Shown here: piece after piece, positions 17,028 through 26,333 of the stretch
Layout: the number at the start of each line of letters is the position of its first letter
Numbering within the stretch: the stretch's first letter is position 1
Assembly (NCBI GenBank): GCA_031292275.1
Contig: JARLHL010000002.1
Span: 1 to 64,000, forward strand
DNA length: 64,000 nt
Origin: Desulfocapsaceae bacterium
Lineage (GTDB): Bacteria > Desulfobacterota > Desulfobulbia > Desulfobulbales > Desulfocapsaceae
Direction: 5' to 3'
Made by a program: the position numbers and the translations under genes
The notes under the pieces: model-generated
The model's database searches: none
What the model saw: the letters and a program-made list of their open reading frames with translations, nothing else
Told to the model about the DNA's origin: nothing

Positions 17028-18826
17028 CTACCTGCTCCTGGGTCCGATCCGGATATCGCCTATCTGGCCGTTGAAGACGTCGACTGCCATCTGGACCAGC
17101 GGGTCGGCAGCCAGGCGTTGCCTCTGCTTCTGTGGGCTGCCGGCGTCGTCCCCGTTGCTTTTGGCATCCTCGGTGGGGACAATGAAACGTACTTTGAGCT
17201 CTTTTTGAAAAAAATCAAGGACAAATTCGGTGAGAAGGATGCGGTTCTCTTTGCTTCGCAGCACAACGCAGTTGGCCGGATCGGAGTAGTGGAGCTGGAG
17301 TTCATCTCCCAGTTGTCTGGCCGAGTCTGCCCGCTCCAGATCCTTGGCCATCCAGACTACCCTGTCCTTGACATATTCGGTGAAGGCAGGCCAGTCCCGC
17401 CGGACATCCCGCTCGTGGGCGCGAATCTGCGGGCCCGATGGAGGAGGATTGCCGGAAAGGGGTACTGCTGATGACTCGGGTGCCGGCGGTTCTGCTAATT
17501 CAAGAGGGTCCTGCCTGTTTTCCGTCGGCGGGGCAGCAGCAGGCGCAGATGCGGGCTGTCCGATCTGTACTGGAGAAGGTGAGTCCTTCTCTTCCTCCTG
17601 CTGCACGGCGGCGGGCTCTCTGCACATCTTCTCCGGCGCCGGCACCGGGGGGGGGGTGCTCCCGTCTGACTGCCCTGAGTGACGGGGATGCCAGAAAGAA
17701 CGTCCTGCAGATGCTCAAGCAGGTGCGATACCGGGACGACATTTCCTGCCTCGATGATCTTCAGAAAGGAGGTCTCCAGCGCGAGCCGGGGCTGCATGGA
17801 GTGCCCCAGTTCCTCGACAGCCTGCATCAGCAAAGTGAGTTTCAGATGAACCGTTTCAAGTGAAAATCCGGCCGCAAGCTTCCGGAAGGCCAGGAGATCC
17901 TGCTCGGGCAGATCCAGGAGCTCATCGCAGCCGGGGATGATGCAGAGCGTCAGGGTCCTGAAACATTCCAGCAGATCGGCACAGAATCTCTTCAGATCGA
18001 TACCGAAACCGAAAATGTCTTCCAGGGCCTTCAGGGCGGCAGCCCGGTCACCTGACAGCAAGGCTTCAGTGATGGTCAGAAGGAGGGTGCGGTCGATGAG
18101 TCCCAGGACCTGGACCACATCCTCAGTAGTTATCCGGAGGCCTGCAAAGGAGAATATCTGATCAAGCAGGCTCAATCCGTCCCGGACGGAGCCTTCGGCC
18201 TCGCGGACAATAAGAGCCAGCGCCTGCGGCTCGATTTCCCTGCCCTCCTTGATGGTCAGCTGCAGAAAGTGTTCTGTCAGCTCCTGCGGGGAGATCCGCT
18301 TGAGCTCATAACGCTGGCATCTGGAGAGGATGGTGATCGGGATCTTGTGCAACTCTGTGGTGGCGAACATGAAGTAGACATGTTCCGGCGGTTCCTCCAG
18401 GGTCTTCAGCAGGGCGTTGAAGGCCTCCGTGGTAAGCATGTGGACTTCATCGATGATGATGATCTTGTGCCTGGCCGAGGTAGGGAGGAAACGAATCTTC
18501 TCTTTGAGTTCTCGAATTTCCTGGATGCCCCGGTTGGAGGCTCCGTCGATTTCGTGCAGGTCGAGGGCTGATCCCCGCATGATCTCGAGACAGGAATTGC
18601 AGTGATTGCAGGGGATGCTGCCGCCTCTGTCCTCACAGTTGATGGCCTTTGCCATGATCCGGGCCAGGGTGGTTTTGCCCACCCCGCGCAGTCCTGAAAA
18701 CAATATGGCATGGGCGACCCTGTCTTGGGCCAGACTGTTCTGCAGGGTCTTGACAACAGGTCGCTGGCCTACAACTTCTTCAAAAGTCTGAGGTCTGGAC
18801 TTTCGTGCGAGAACGAGATAGGACAT
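17028..18826 (-). CDS. dnaX: DNA polymerase III gamma/tau subunit, tau read through a slippage site
   Basis: DnaX is the clamp-loader ATPase. The start frame gives Walker A GLRGVGKTTLAR, the four-Cys zinc module CEDRGGSIPCNHCNSC, Walker B IIIIDEVHML, the sensor region TILSRCQRYE and domain III. Near residue 390 a run of ten C occurs. The start frame continues into an Arg/Pro-rich tail (443 residues, stop at 17495) that looks like out-of-frame sequence. The -1 frame continues from the same C-run through a Pro/Ala linker into a normal tau C-terminal domain (RRDWPAFTEYVKDRVVWMAKDLERA, FFQKELKVRFIVP), ending at 17028. Slippage would yield 599-residue tau plus a gamma-like short form. DnaX frameshifting or transcriptional slippage is known in other bacteria; an assembly error in the homopolymer is the alternative. 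Confidence 0.93.
17647..17656 (-). promoter_or_regulatory. Poly-C(10) slippage site in dnaX
   Basis: In the start frame the run is read GCA CCC CCC CCC CGG. Re-reading one C (-1) or inserting one C in the transcript gives CCC CCC CCC CCG GTG and opens the tau frame. The C-run lies in the loop of a possible GCACC/GGTGC stem, and a CCGGCGCCGG palindrome follows directly. Confidence 0.7.
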
Positions 18827-18876
18827 GTTTCACCGGGAGAAAGGATAATTTCTTTCTGGGCGGAGGTTGAAAAGAT

Positions 18877-18976
18877 GATAGCCGGGCACCCCACGGCACA
18901 CGGAGAGGGGCACTACCGTTGCTTCCTCCCGGACCTGGCGGGGTTCGTGATTCTCCGTTGCGTGGACCCGGCTATC
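18877..18976 (-). ncRNA. ffs: Signal recognition particle RNA (4.5S type)
   Basis: A 100-base RNA whose ends pair as GATAGCCGGG/CCCGGCTATC. The conserved apical domain is present: CAGGTCCGGGAGGAAGCA, with a GGGA (GNRA) tetraloop and the asymmetric internal loop that binds Ffh. It is the short form without an Alu domain. A TAATAT -10-like element lies at 18983-18988, seven bases upstream of the 5' end, although no good -35 is seen. It sits 50 bases before dnaX, an order also known in Bacillus subtilis (scr-dnaX-yaaK-recR). Confidence 0.95.
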
Positions 18977-19297
18977 AAACTGATATTATGGATGGCTATG
19001 AGGAGAGCATTCACAGTGGAACAGAAGAGATGCATCGTGTGAACTCAATCAAGAAATCTTTTCCGCAGGCGCCCGAAGACAGACAGCAGAAACTCCCTCA
19101 TTTTGCATTGGTCTTATATCCGGTTTCCTCCTGGCCGTCAAGGATATTTATCCCTGGCGGAAGTCGCGGCTGGCTGGATCTCTCTCTGGCGCCGCTTTTC
19201 CTGAGACTGAGGACTGATAACTTATCATGCTGAAACTGTAAAGATAAATATCGTATGGCAGGGCCCGGAAATTGGCGAAAAAGGTCCTGGAGGGAGG
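18977..19297. other. Intergenic region upstream of the SRP RNA
   Basis: This 321-base gap lies between the SRP RNA 5' end and the stop of the histidine kinase gene. It should hold the promoter for the SRP RNA (TAATAT at 18983-18988). I see no gene. Confidence 0.4.
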
Positions 19298-21013
19298 TCA
19301 GGGGAGCGGCAGAGAGATGGTGAAACGGGCTCCGCCTGCCTCGGATTTGCCGATCTTAATGGTTCCCTGATGCTCGTGAATCGTCTGTCTGACAATGGCG
19401 AGGCCCAGGCCCGTCCCGTCGGCCCTTCGTGTAAAGAAGGGTTCGAAAATCTTTTCATGGAGATTTTGGGGAATGCCCGGCCCGTTGTCGCTGATGTCGA
19501 TAAGCATCTCCGCCTGGCCATTATTGTCCGCCTGCTCGTGGGCGGCTATGATGATTTCTTCCCGATCTGCCGGGCAGTAGGCCACGGCATTGTTGATCAA
19601 ATGGCTGAAAACAGTGAAAAACTGGCGTTCATCGGCCCAGATGTCCAGATTGGAGTCGAACTGCATCGTGATCCTGCATGTCGCCGGCCAGGACGGGTTG
19701 GCCCGGCAGACTTGGATGACCTCGTTCAGGCAACCGCCCAGGGAAAACCAGATCTTCGTTGCGTTTTCAGGTCGGGCGAATTTCAGGAAATCGGCAATGG
19801 TTGCAATCAGGCGATTCGATTCCCTGACGATGATGGTTGCCAGTTCATAGTTGGATTGGCTTTCTTCCGATATATCAGTGGAAAATTCAGCGGCGAGGAC
19901 CTGGGCAGACCCTGAGATGGCCGTCAGCGGATTCCTGAAATCATGAGCAATTCCCGCACTCATCATGCCGATGGCGGCCATCTTCTCGCGTTGCCGCAAT
20001 TGACGTTCAAGCTTTTCGATTTCTCCTATGTTCCGGAGCGTTACCAGTTTTTTGTTCTCATCCAGTATCTGGGCCTTCCGGGCTTCCGGCAGGGGATGCT
20101 CTGATTGGGGCAGGCGGGAGATGGAATAGCCGATACGGATCTGGGTGCCATCATTTTTGACCAGATCATCCGAGAGCCTGGAGGCCTCGGTACGCAGGCG
20201 CAGGCTGGGGAAGAGGGCTGATATCTTTTTTCCGATCAGAAAAGACGGATGGTATCCTGTAATATGACCGGTTGCCTCGTTGGCTGAGGTGATGATGTCA
20301 TCGGCATTCAGGGTGATGATACCGGTATTGATGTTGTCAAAGATCTGTTTGTAGAGGATCGCGAGCTCGTCGTAACTCCTGATGGTGCTGGAAAGGGCGG
20401 CCTCCGTTTTTTTGAGTCTGTTGCCGAACATGGTGCTCAGGAGGGCTGCCAGGAAAAAGGTCAGACCCTTGACGGAGATATGCTCAAGGCAGAAACTGAT
20501 ACTGTGGACCGGGACGAAATTATACAGACTGAAATAAGACGGATAGTAAAAATTGTATTCGAGACCCAGGATGGTTGCATATTGGAGAGTGGCCGCCGCC
20601 GCTGCTATCAGGCCCCCTTTCCGCGGAGTAATGAGTCCGCCGGAGATGATCGGGAAGAAAAACACCGTGGAGAAGATCGACTGGGATGCCCCGGTGAAGT
20701 AGACCAGCAGGGAGGCAAAGAATGTGTCCAGCAGATTCTGGCAGAAGGCAAAGGTGCGGAGATGAGACTGCATGCCTGCCAGAAGGATGGCAGAGCCGAT
20801 GGAAGTCAGATATACAGTCAGGATCAGCAGGATGAAGAGATGTTTGGGGAGGACGATGGCGTTGTACTCGGGATTGCCGAGAAAAAAGCTCACTCCTAGA
20901 AGCAGCGTATAGAGCACAACCCGCAGGAACAGCATCCATTGCAGCTGCCCCCTGAGGATCCGGTTGATCTCCTCCAGGCTTGACGATTGTGAAGTGATGG
21001 CGTTGATATGCAT
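19298..21013 (-). CDS. pilS: Membrane sensor histidine kinase, PilS/NtrB type
   Basis: This 571-residue kinase has about six hydrophobic segments in residues 25-200 (for example MLFLRVVLYTLLLGVSFFLG, LFILLILTVYLTSIGSAILLAG). A PAS domain follows (YKQIFDNINTGIITLNADDIITSANEATGHITGY), then an H-box with the phospho-accepting His in MMSAGIAHDFRNPLTAISG, the N box HLINNAVAYC, the G1 box DISDNGPGIP and G2 GTGLGLAIV. The gene begins six bases after the regulator gene, so they form a pair. PilS controls pilin genes in other bacteria; here the name rests on domain layout and the partner, because no pil genes are in the window. Alternatives are HydH/AtoS-like. Confidence 0.85.
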   Translation of the reverse strand: MHINAITSQSSSLEEINRILRGQLQWMLFLRVVLYTLLLGVSFFLGNPEYNAIVLPKHLFILLILTVYLTSIGSAILLAGMQSHLRTFAFCQNLLDTFFASLLVYFTGASQSIFSTVFFFPIISGGLITPRKGGLIAAAAATLQYATILGLEYNFYYPSYFSLYNFVPVHSISFCLEHISVKGLTFFLAALLSTMFGNRLKKTEAALSSTIRSYDELAILYKQIFDNINTGIITLNADDIITSANEATGHITGYHPSFLIGKKISALFPSLRLRTEASRLSDDLVKNDGTQIRIGYSISRLPQSEHPLPEARKAQILDENKKLVTLRNIGEIEKLERQLRQREKMAAIGMMSAGIAHDFRNPLTAISGSAQVLAAEFSTDISEESQSNYELATIIVRESNRLIATIADFLKFARPENATKIWFSLGGCLNEVIQVCRANPSWPATCRITMQFDSNLDIWADERQFFTVFSHLINNAVAYCPADREEIIIAAHEQADNNGQAEMLIDISDNGPGIPQNLHEKIFEPFFTRRADGTGLGLAIVRQTIHEHQGTIKIGKSEAGGARFTISLPLP

Positions 21014-21019
21014 CCCGGC

Positions 21020-22396
21020 TTAATCTATCCCGTATTTTTTTGTCTTATACCTGAGCGAGCGGAAACTGATCTGCAGAAGATCGGCGGCCTTGATCTTGGA
21101 GTTGCCGGTCTTCTCCAGGGCAAAGAGGATGAGTTTTTTTTCAAGATTGTCTACAACCTTTTCCAGCCCGATATCGAAGAGCTCTTCCTCGCCGGAGGCT
21201 GCCTGAAAGATAGGACTGGCAGGGTGCTCCTCGGGTTTTCCCTGCCGGGAACCGGCCGACAGCGACAGGCTTTCAGGGAGGATGATATTGGAACTCTCCA
21301 TGGCTACCCCGCGTTCGATGATATTCTCCAGTTCCCTGACATTGCCGGGAAAATCATAGTTCATCAGGACCTGCATGGCGTAGGAGGATATCTCCTGGAC
21401 CTCCTTGCCCAACCGTTTGGAGTATTTCTGCAGGAAATGATGGACCAACAGCGGTACGTCACCCTTGCGTTCCCGCAAGGGCGGCACCCGGATGGGGACC
21501 ACAGCCAGGCGGTAAAAAAGATCTTCACGGAACCGGCCGGCCAGGATTTCCTCCTCCAGGACCCTGTTGGTCGCCGCGATGATCCGGACATTGATCTGCT
21601 GGATCTTGGTGCCGCCAACGGGTTTTATCTCCCGCTCTTGCAGCACCCGCAGGAGCTTGGTCTGGATCAGCGGGGTCAGCTCTCCGATCTCGTCCAGAAA
21701 GGCCGTCCCCGTATTGGCCTGGGAGAAGAGCCCCTGTTTATCGCAGATGGCCCCGGTGAATGAGCCCTTGACGTGACCGAAGAGCTCGCTTTCCATCAAT
21801 TCGTCGGGGATGGCGCTGCAGGTGATGGGGATAAAAGGGTTGCTGGAAACCTTGCTGCTGGCGTGGATGGCCTGGGCGACCAGTTCCTTGCCCGTCCCCG
21901 ATTCGCCATTGATCAGCACGCTGGCCGGGGTCGGGGCAATGCGTCGGATGATATCGTAGATTTTCAGCATCTCCCGGCTCTGACCGATAATTCCGGGAAA
22001 AGAATCCATGTTCGGGGAGCTGGGGGCGGACTTGTTTTTACGGGAGGTCGCCGATTCAACCACCGATTTGATCTCTTCGATATTGAAGGGCTTGCTGATA
22101 TAATCGAATGCGCCGTTTTTCATGGCGATGACGGCATCGTCGGGGGAGGCGAAGGCCGTGATCATGATTACCGGCAGATCGGGGTTCGTCTCCTTGATAG
22201 TTCCCAGAAAATCCAGACCGCTGATGTCCGGCATACGGATGTCGCTGATGACCAGGTCAAATGCCCGGTCCTGGATCAGGGCAAGGGCCATATCGGCATT
22301 ATTGGCCGTATGGACGTGATATCCTGATTTTTTAAGCATGATCTTTAAAAAATCACGCATTCCCTGTTCGTCGTCAACAACGAGAATTGATATCAT
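21020..22396 (-). CDS. pilR: Sigma54-dependent response regulator, PilR type
   Basis: This 458-residue NtrC-family protein has a receiver domain with phospho-acceptor Asp52 (DLVISDIRMPD) and acidic pocket VVDDE. The AAA+ domain carries Walker A GESGTGKE, the sigma54-contact loop in the form GSFTGA, Walker B FLDEIGEL and R-finger region GRFREDLFYRL. A C-terminal Fis-type helix-turn-helix ends NSKIKAADLLQISFRSLRYKTKKYGID, a close match to PilR-type endings. It should activate sigma54 promoters when phosphorylated by the downstream kinase. It is the first gene of the pair. Confidence 0.88.
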   Translation of the reverse strand: MISILVVDDEQGMRDFLKIMLKKSGYHVHTANNADMALALIQDRAFDLVISDIRMPDISGLDFLGTIKETNPDLPVIMITAFASPDDAVIAMKNGAFDYISKPFNIEEIKSVVESATSRKNKSAPSSPNMDSFPGIIGQSREMLKIYDIIRRIAPTPASVLINGESGTGKELVAQAIHASSKVSSNPFIPITCSAIPDELMESELFGHVKGSFTGAICDKQGLFSQANTGTAFLDEIGELTPLIQTKLLRVLQEREIKPVGGTKIQQINVRIIAATNRVLEEEILAGRFREDLFYRLAVVPIRVPPLRERKGDVPLLVHHFLQKYSKRLGKEVQEISSYAMQVLMNYDFPGNVRELENIIERGVAMESSNIILPESLSLSAGSRQGKPEEHPASPIFQAASGEEELFDIGLEKVVDNLEKKLILFALEKTGNSKIKAADLLQISFRSLRYKTKKYGID

Positions 22397-22536
22397 TGAA
22401 AGTAACCGCTTCAGCGTTAAATCAGAAAAAGTTCAGACGATTTTGCCGTATTGGATCTCACTGAAAATACATCGTGTTTTCGTTTCGGGTCCTACTCTAC
22501 ATCATCAAAAGGAGAATTCCAACAGTCAACCGCCAT

Positions 22537-22833
22537 TCAGGGATAAATCTCGGCGGTGCAATCCAGGCCCGCCTTTTCCTGCAGGAGCAGCCTTTTTTTG
22601 ACAAGGGACATCTTTTTTACGATATGTTCGTGTCTGGCGGCGGCAGACCGGGAAGGGAAGGGGCTGAGGTAGACCAGAGAGACCGGACGCCTGCCCCGTG
22701 TATATCGGGCGCCCCTTTTTGCTGAATTATGCTCGCCAAGACGCCTTGCCGGATCATTGGTGATTCCCGTATACAGGCTCTGATCACGGCAGCGGACCAT
22801 ATAGACGTACCAGGTTTTGGGGGATTCAGTCAT
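22537..22833 (-). CDS. GIY-YIG nuclease-domain protein (YhbQ-like)
   Basis: From the ATG at 22833 the product has 98 residues. It starts with the hallmark YVYMVRCRDQSLYTGITNDPARRLGEHN (YVY and YTG forming the GIY-YIG pair, with the catalytic Arg in ARRLGEH), then GARYTRGRRPVSLVY and an ending rich in Lys. This is the small stand-alone family of UvrC-like nuclease folds, whose cellular role is unclear. The frame stays open upstream to 23001, but the extra part overlaps the tatC start region and looks non-native. No good Shine-Dalgarno is seen for either start. Confidence 0.85.
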   Translation of the reverse strand: MTESPKTWYVYMVRCRDQSLYTGITNDPARRLGEHNSAKRGARYTRGRRPVSLVYLSPFPSRSAAARHEHIVKKMSLVKKRLLLQEKAGLDCTAEIYP

Positions 22834-22984
22834 CGGATGGGGGCAGGGGATTTGTTGCCGGGGAAACTCCGGTTCTTCAGTGCAAATTATTGCAATTTCA
22901 CCTTCCTGATGGTAAACACCACAGGTGCGTTCTGCAGGAAAATGGTGGATGAATATAAAAGCTGTCAGCGGATATTGCAAATTC

Positions 22985-23799
22985 ATGGACAAGAATAACA
23001 CAACAGAGCATTTTGATAAACAGTCATTGATTGAGCATCTGCAGGATCTCCGTTCCTGTCTGATTATCTCGGCCTTTGCTGTTGCCGTTGGCTGGGGAGT
23101 TGCCTATGCCTTTATCGAGCCTCTGGGCGTATGGCTCTTTAAGCCGTTGATCAACGTGCTGCCCAAGGGGACATCGCTGATTTTTACTTCATACCAGGAA
23201 GGGTTTTTTTTTATCTGAAACTCTCGCTGGTCTGCGGCATCATGCTGGCCACTCCGGTCATTTTTTCTCAGATCTGGCGATTTGTCGCTCCTGGTCTTTT
23301 CAAACATGAAAAAAAGGTCTTAATTCCTTTTACCCTGCTCTCCACCTTCTGTTTTCTGAGCGGGGCGGCCTTTGGATACCTGGTGGTCTTCCCGCCCGCC
23401 TTTCGTTTTCTGGTAGGCTACAACAATGATTTCCTGACTTCGCTGCCTTCGGTCACCGAGTATTTTTCACTGGCCCTGCATCTGTTGATTGCCTTCGGCA
23501 TCATATTCGAGATGCCCGTTCTTATGGTTTTTCTCTCCAGGGTCGGGCTTGTCGATGTGGCCTTTTTAAACCGGAACCGGAAGTACTCGGTCCTGATAAA
23601 TTTTATCGCCGCGGCAATCCTCACGCCGACCCCCGACGTGGTCAACCAGATCCTGATGGCTGTACCCCTGATGATTCTCTACGAGATCAGTGTGGCGGCA
23701 GTGTGGATCTTCGGCAGAAAGAAACCCTCTGCGATCAGCGCAGAGACCCTCCCGGCGGCAGCGGAGAGGAGCGAATCCCCGGATACCGAGAAGGACTAG
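22985..23799 (+). CDS. tatC: Sec-independent translocase TatC, frame broken at a T-run
   Basis: TatC is the multi-spanning receptor of the twin-arginine export system. The first part reads MDKNNTTEHFDKQSLIEHLQDLRSCL, then TSYQEGFFF, and stops at 23218 directly after nine T. In the -1 frame the protein resumes exactly where expected (YLKLSLVCGIMLATPVIFSQIWRFVAPGLFKHEKK, through FGYLVVFPPAFRFL to the C-terminus). With one more T the gene would give 271 residues, the normal length, with six membrane helices. Possibilities are a sequence error in the homopolymer, slippage during expression, or a real mutation. No tatA/B lies nearby. Confidence 0.92.
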
Positions 23800-23895
23800 G
23801 GTCGGTCCGCTTCTGTTGGGAGAAATCAAAGAGTTGTGGATTTCTCCCTGCCTGTACGCTATATATAAGAGTATACGCACTCTGTATGCAGCAAT

Positions 23896-23926
23896 ACCGG
23901 ACGGAAGTCCGGTCTGTCTTGTTTTT
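23896..23926 (+). terminator. Probable terminator after tatC
   Basis: ACCGGAC GGAA GTCCGGT makes a 7-bp stem with a tetraloop, followed after eight bases by TTTTT. It lies about 100 bases past tatC and 45 bases before the aldolase start. Confidence 0.5.
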
Positions 23927-23971
23927 CTCCCGTCTATATAATGAAGATTAATTGTGCATTTGGAGGTCTCT

Positions 23972-25243
23972 ATGACTATACAGGAAGGATTCCGCAGGAT
24001 ATTGGATATTGGCCGGCCCCTCAGTGTCAAAAAGCTGTTTCCGAATTCGCAGGCCCTGCTGGTCAGCGGCAAGGTCATCGATCGAGCCATGACGGCCAAG
24101 GGCCGGGCCATGACCATTGCCGCTAACGGACGGTCAAACTTCGTCATCCGGGGTGCCCTGCAGGCGGCCCAGCGTGCCGATGCCGCAATCATCGTCGAGA
24201 TTGCCCGTTCGGAGACCAATTACTGTCCAACCACATTCTACAATATTGCCAGACAGGTGGATGCAGTCTGCAACGAGCTGGGAATCACCATCCCGGTCGC
24301 TATCCACGCTGACCATTACGGCATAAAAAAAGTCGAGGATATTCCCTTTGCGAAGATGGAGATTCCGTCCATGTTCGACGCGGGAATCACCTCCATCGCC
24401 ATTGATGCCTCCCACATGCCCGACGACCAGAACCTGCTTGCAAACCTTGAACTGAATCAGTTCATACCGGCCTGGGCCGGCCTTGAAACCGAGGTGGGGG
24501 AGATCAAGGGCAACGAAGGCCTGTCCACTGTTGATGACGCCTCTTTCCTGATCAAAGGGCTGGACGCCCATGACATAAGCGTGGACTGGATTGCCCTGAA
24601 CAACGGCTCGGTCCACGGTCTTGAGGCCAGCGGTCAGGGGATTCAGGTGCAGTTGACGTCGGAGATCCACCGTGCCCTGGAGCCCTATGGGGTGTCAGGG
24701 GCCCAGCATGGAACCTCCGGCAACAGTTCCGAGCGTCTGCGGGAAATAGCAACCCTGACCCGGACCACCAAGGCCAATGTCGCGACCTCCCTGCAGATGG
24801 TCTCTTGGGGTGTGGAGGTCAACGACTACGGCAATGCGATCCTCGATGGCCAGGGAAACCTGCAGAAGGTCAGAGGGGAAGGCGTTTCCGAAGAGACCTG
24901 GGCCAAGATGCTGGTCTTTGCCGAGTCGAAAGGCTGGCGCGGCGGCAATTTCAAGAATCTGAATCTGCCCATGGATAACCTGCTGCACGCCCAAAGCAGG
25001 GATATCAGGCAGAGAATGTGCCGGCGGGTCGAGGACTTCGTCTATAATATCCTGGTTAATGTCTTCAACGCTCAGGGGACGGCCGCCATTGCCAAGGAGA
25101 TAATCGCTGCTAAAGCCTCCGCCGATATGGGCAGGAAGGCCGAGAGAAAAGAAAATCCGGCCGATTGGACCAAAGAAAAGATTGTTGAACGGGCCAAAAC
25201 GCTGAATGTCAACGCCGGGCCTGCCGGCAATTTTGAAGACTGA
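23972..25243 (+). CDS. fba: Class II fructose-bisphosphate aldolase
   Basis: A 423-residue protein starting at the ATG at 23972, which has GGAGG six bases upstream (a GTG six codons earlier is also in frame but lacks a site). The fold is the class II zinc aldolase: [11 protein letters not shown] supplies metal-binding His, [16 protein letters not shown] follows, [11 protein letters not shown] is a metal/phosphate region, [12 protein letters not shown] and [15 protein letters not shown] supply the later ligands. It cleaves fructose 1,6-bisphosphate into two triose phosphates, or the reverse in gluconeogenesis. The length exceeds the ~340-residue E. coli type and fits the long class II form. 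The next gene starts four bases after its stop. Confidence 0.88.
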   Translation: MTIQEGFRRILDIGRPLSVKKLFPNSQALLVSGKVIDRAMTAKGRAMTIAANGRSNFVIRGALQAAQRADAAIIVEIARSETNYCPTTFYNIARQVDAVCNELGITIPVAIHADHYGIKKVEDIPFAKMEIPSMFDAGITSIAIDASHMPDDQNLLANLELNQFIPAWAGLETEVGEIKGNEGLSTVDDASFLIKGLDAHDISVDWIALNNGSVHGLEASGQGIQVQLTSEIHRALEPYGVSGAQHGTSGNSSERLREIATLTRTTKANVATSLQMVSWGVEVNDYGNAILDGQGNLQKVRGEGVSEETWAKMLVFAESKGWRGGNFKNLNLPMDNLLHAQSRDIRQRMCRRVEDFVYNILVNVFNAQGTAAIAKEIIAAKASADMGRKAERKENPADWTKEKIVERAKTLNVNAGPAGNFED

Positions 25244-25247
25244 TCCC

Positions 25248-26258
25248 ATGAAAAAAATTCTGATTACCGGAGCAGCGGGCTTTATTGGGGCGCATCTGGC
25301 GAAGAAGCTCATCGCTGGCGGCGCCGAGGTTGTGGGCCTGGACAACCTGAACGACTACTATGATCCGACTCTGAAGAGAGCCCGGTTGGCGGCGCTTGCC
25401 CAGGGAGACGGATTTCAGCATGTTGCCGTTGATCTGGCGGATCGTCCTGCCATGGAGAGGCTCTTTCAAGAGCACCGTTTCGATGCGGTGGTGAACCTGG
25501 CAGCCCAGGCCGGAGTTAGATATTCCCTGATAAATCCGCATTCCTACGTTGACACCAATATCGTCGGTTTCGTCAATGTCCTTGAGGGCTGCAGGCATTC
25601 GGGGGTAAAGCACCTGGTCTATGCCTCGTCCAGTTCCGTTTATGGCGCCAATACCCGGATGCCCTTTTCGGTGCATGATAATGTGGATCATCCGGTATCT
25701 CTCTATGCCGCCTCCAAAAAGACCAACGAGCTGATGGCCCATACCTACAGCCATCTCTTCGGGCTTCCGACCACCGGACTCAGGTTTTTTACGGTCTACG
25801 GGCCATGGGGCCGTCCAGATATGGCGCTCTTCCTCTTTACCAAGGCCATCCTGGAAGGGCGGCCCATCGACGTCTTCAACAACGGGAATATGGAGCGGGA
25901 TTTTACGTACGTGGATGATATAGTGGAGGGGGTGGCCCGGGTGATCCGGAAGATCCCCGAGGGCGATTTTGACTGGAACGGCAACGCACCGGATCCTGCC
26001 ACCTCTTACTGTCCGTACCGTGTCTATAATATCGGCAATAACCAGAAGGAAAGACTGCTGCGGTATATCCAGGTCCTGGAGGACTGCCTCGGCAGACGGG
26101 CGGAGAAAAATTTTCTCCCCATGCAGGCCGGAGATGTTCCCGCCACCTATGCCGACGTAGATGATCTGGTCAGGGACTTTGATTACAAGCCCGCAACCGC
26201 CCTTGAAGACGGGGTGGCCGCTTTTGTTCGATGGTACAGGGAGTATTACCGCATCTGA
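25248..26258 (+). CDS. NAD-dependent nucleotide-sugar epimerase, UDP-glucuronate 4-epimerase type
   Basis: A 336-residue short-chain dehydrogenase-type enzyme starting at the ATG at 25248. It has the NAD-binding [14 protein letters not shown], the catalytic Ser (YASSSSVYG) and the YAASKK catalytic Tyr-x3-Lys. The segments [33 protein letters not shown] and [19 protein letters not shown] are typical of UDP-glucuronate 4-epimerases that supply UDP-galacturonate for capsule or LPS. The exact substrate is inferred from these motifs. It lies four bases after the aldolase and ends just before a terminator. Confidence 0.88.
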   Translation: MKKILITGAAGFIGAHLAKKLIAGGAEVVGLDNLNDYYDPTLKRARLAALAQGDGFQHVAVDLADRPAMERLFQEHRFDAVVNLAAQAGVRYSLINPHSYVDTNIVGFVNVLEGCRHSGVKHLVYASSSSVYGANTRMPFSVHDNVDHPVSLYAASKKTNELMAHTYSHLFGLPTTGLRFFTVYGPWGRPDMALFLFTKAILEGRPIDVFNNGNMERDFTYVDDIVEGVARVIRKIPEGDFDWNGNAPDPATSYCPYRVYNIGNNQKERLLRYIQVLEDCLGRRAEKNFLPMQAGDVPATYADVDDLVRDFDYKPATALEDGVAAFVRWYREYYRI

Positions 26259-26263
26259 CCGCT

Positions 26264-26297
26264 ATGGCCGGGCAGCGGTTGCGGCCTGGCCATTTTT
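26264..26297 (+). terminator. Rho-independent terminator after the epimerase
   Basis: ATGGCCGGG pairs with CCTGGCCAT (one G-U), followed by TTTTT, directly after the epimerase stop and between two convergent genes. Confidence 0.7.
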
Positions 26298-26333
26298 GCC
26301 TGCCGCTCTCTTTTCCCTGCGATCTTTTCTGCT

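Noticed and set aside
21720-21760. GSFTGA instead of GAFTGA in the PilR-like protein, as a sign of lost sigma54 contact
   Set aside because: Ser at this position is found in functional NtrC-family activators, so it is not evidence of inactivation.
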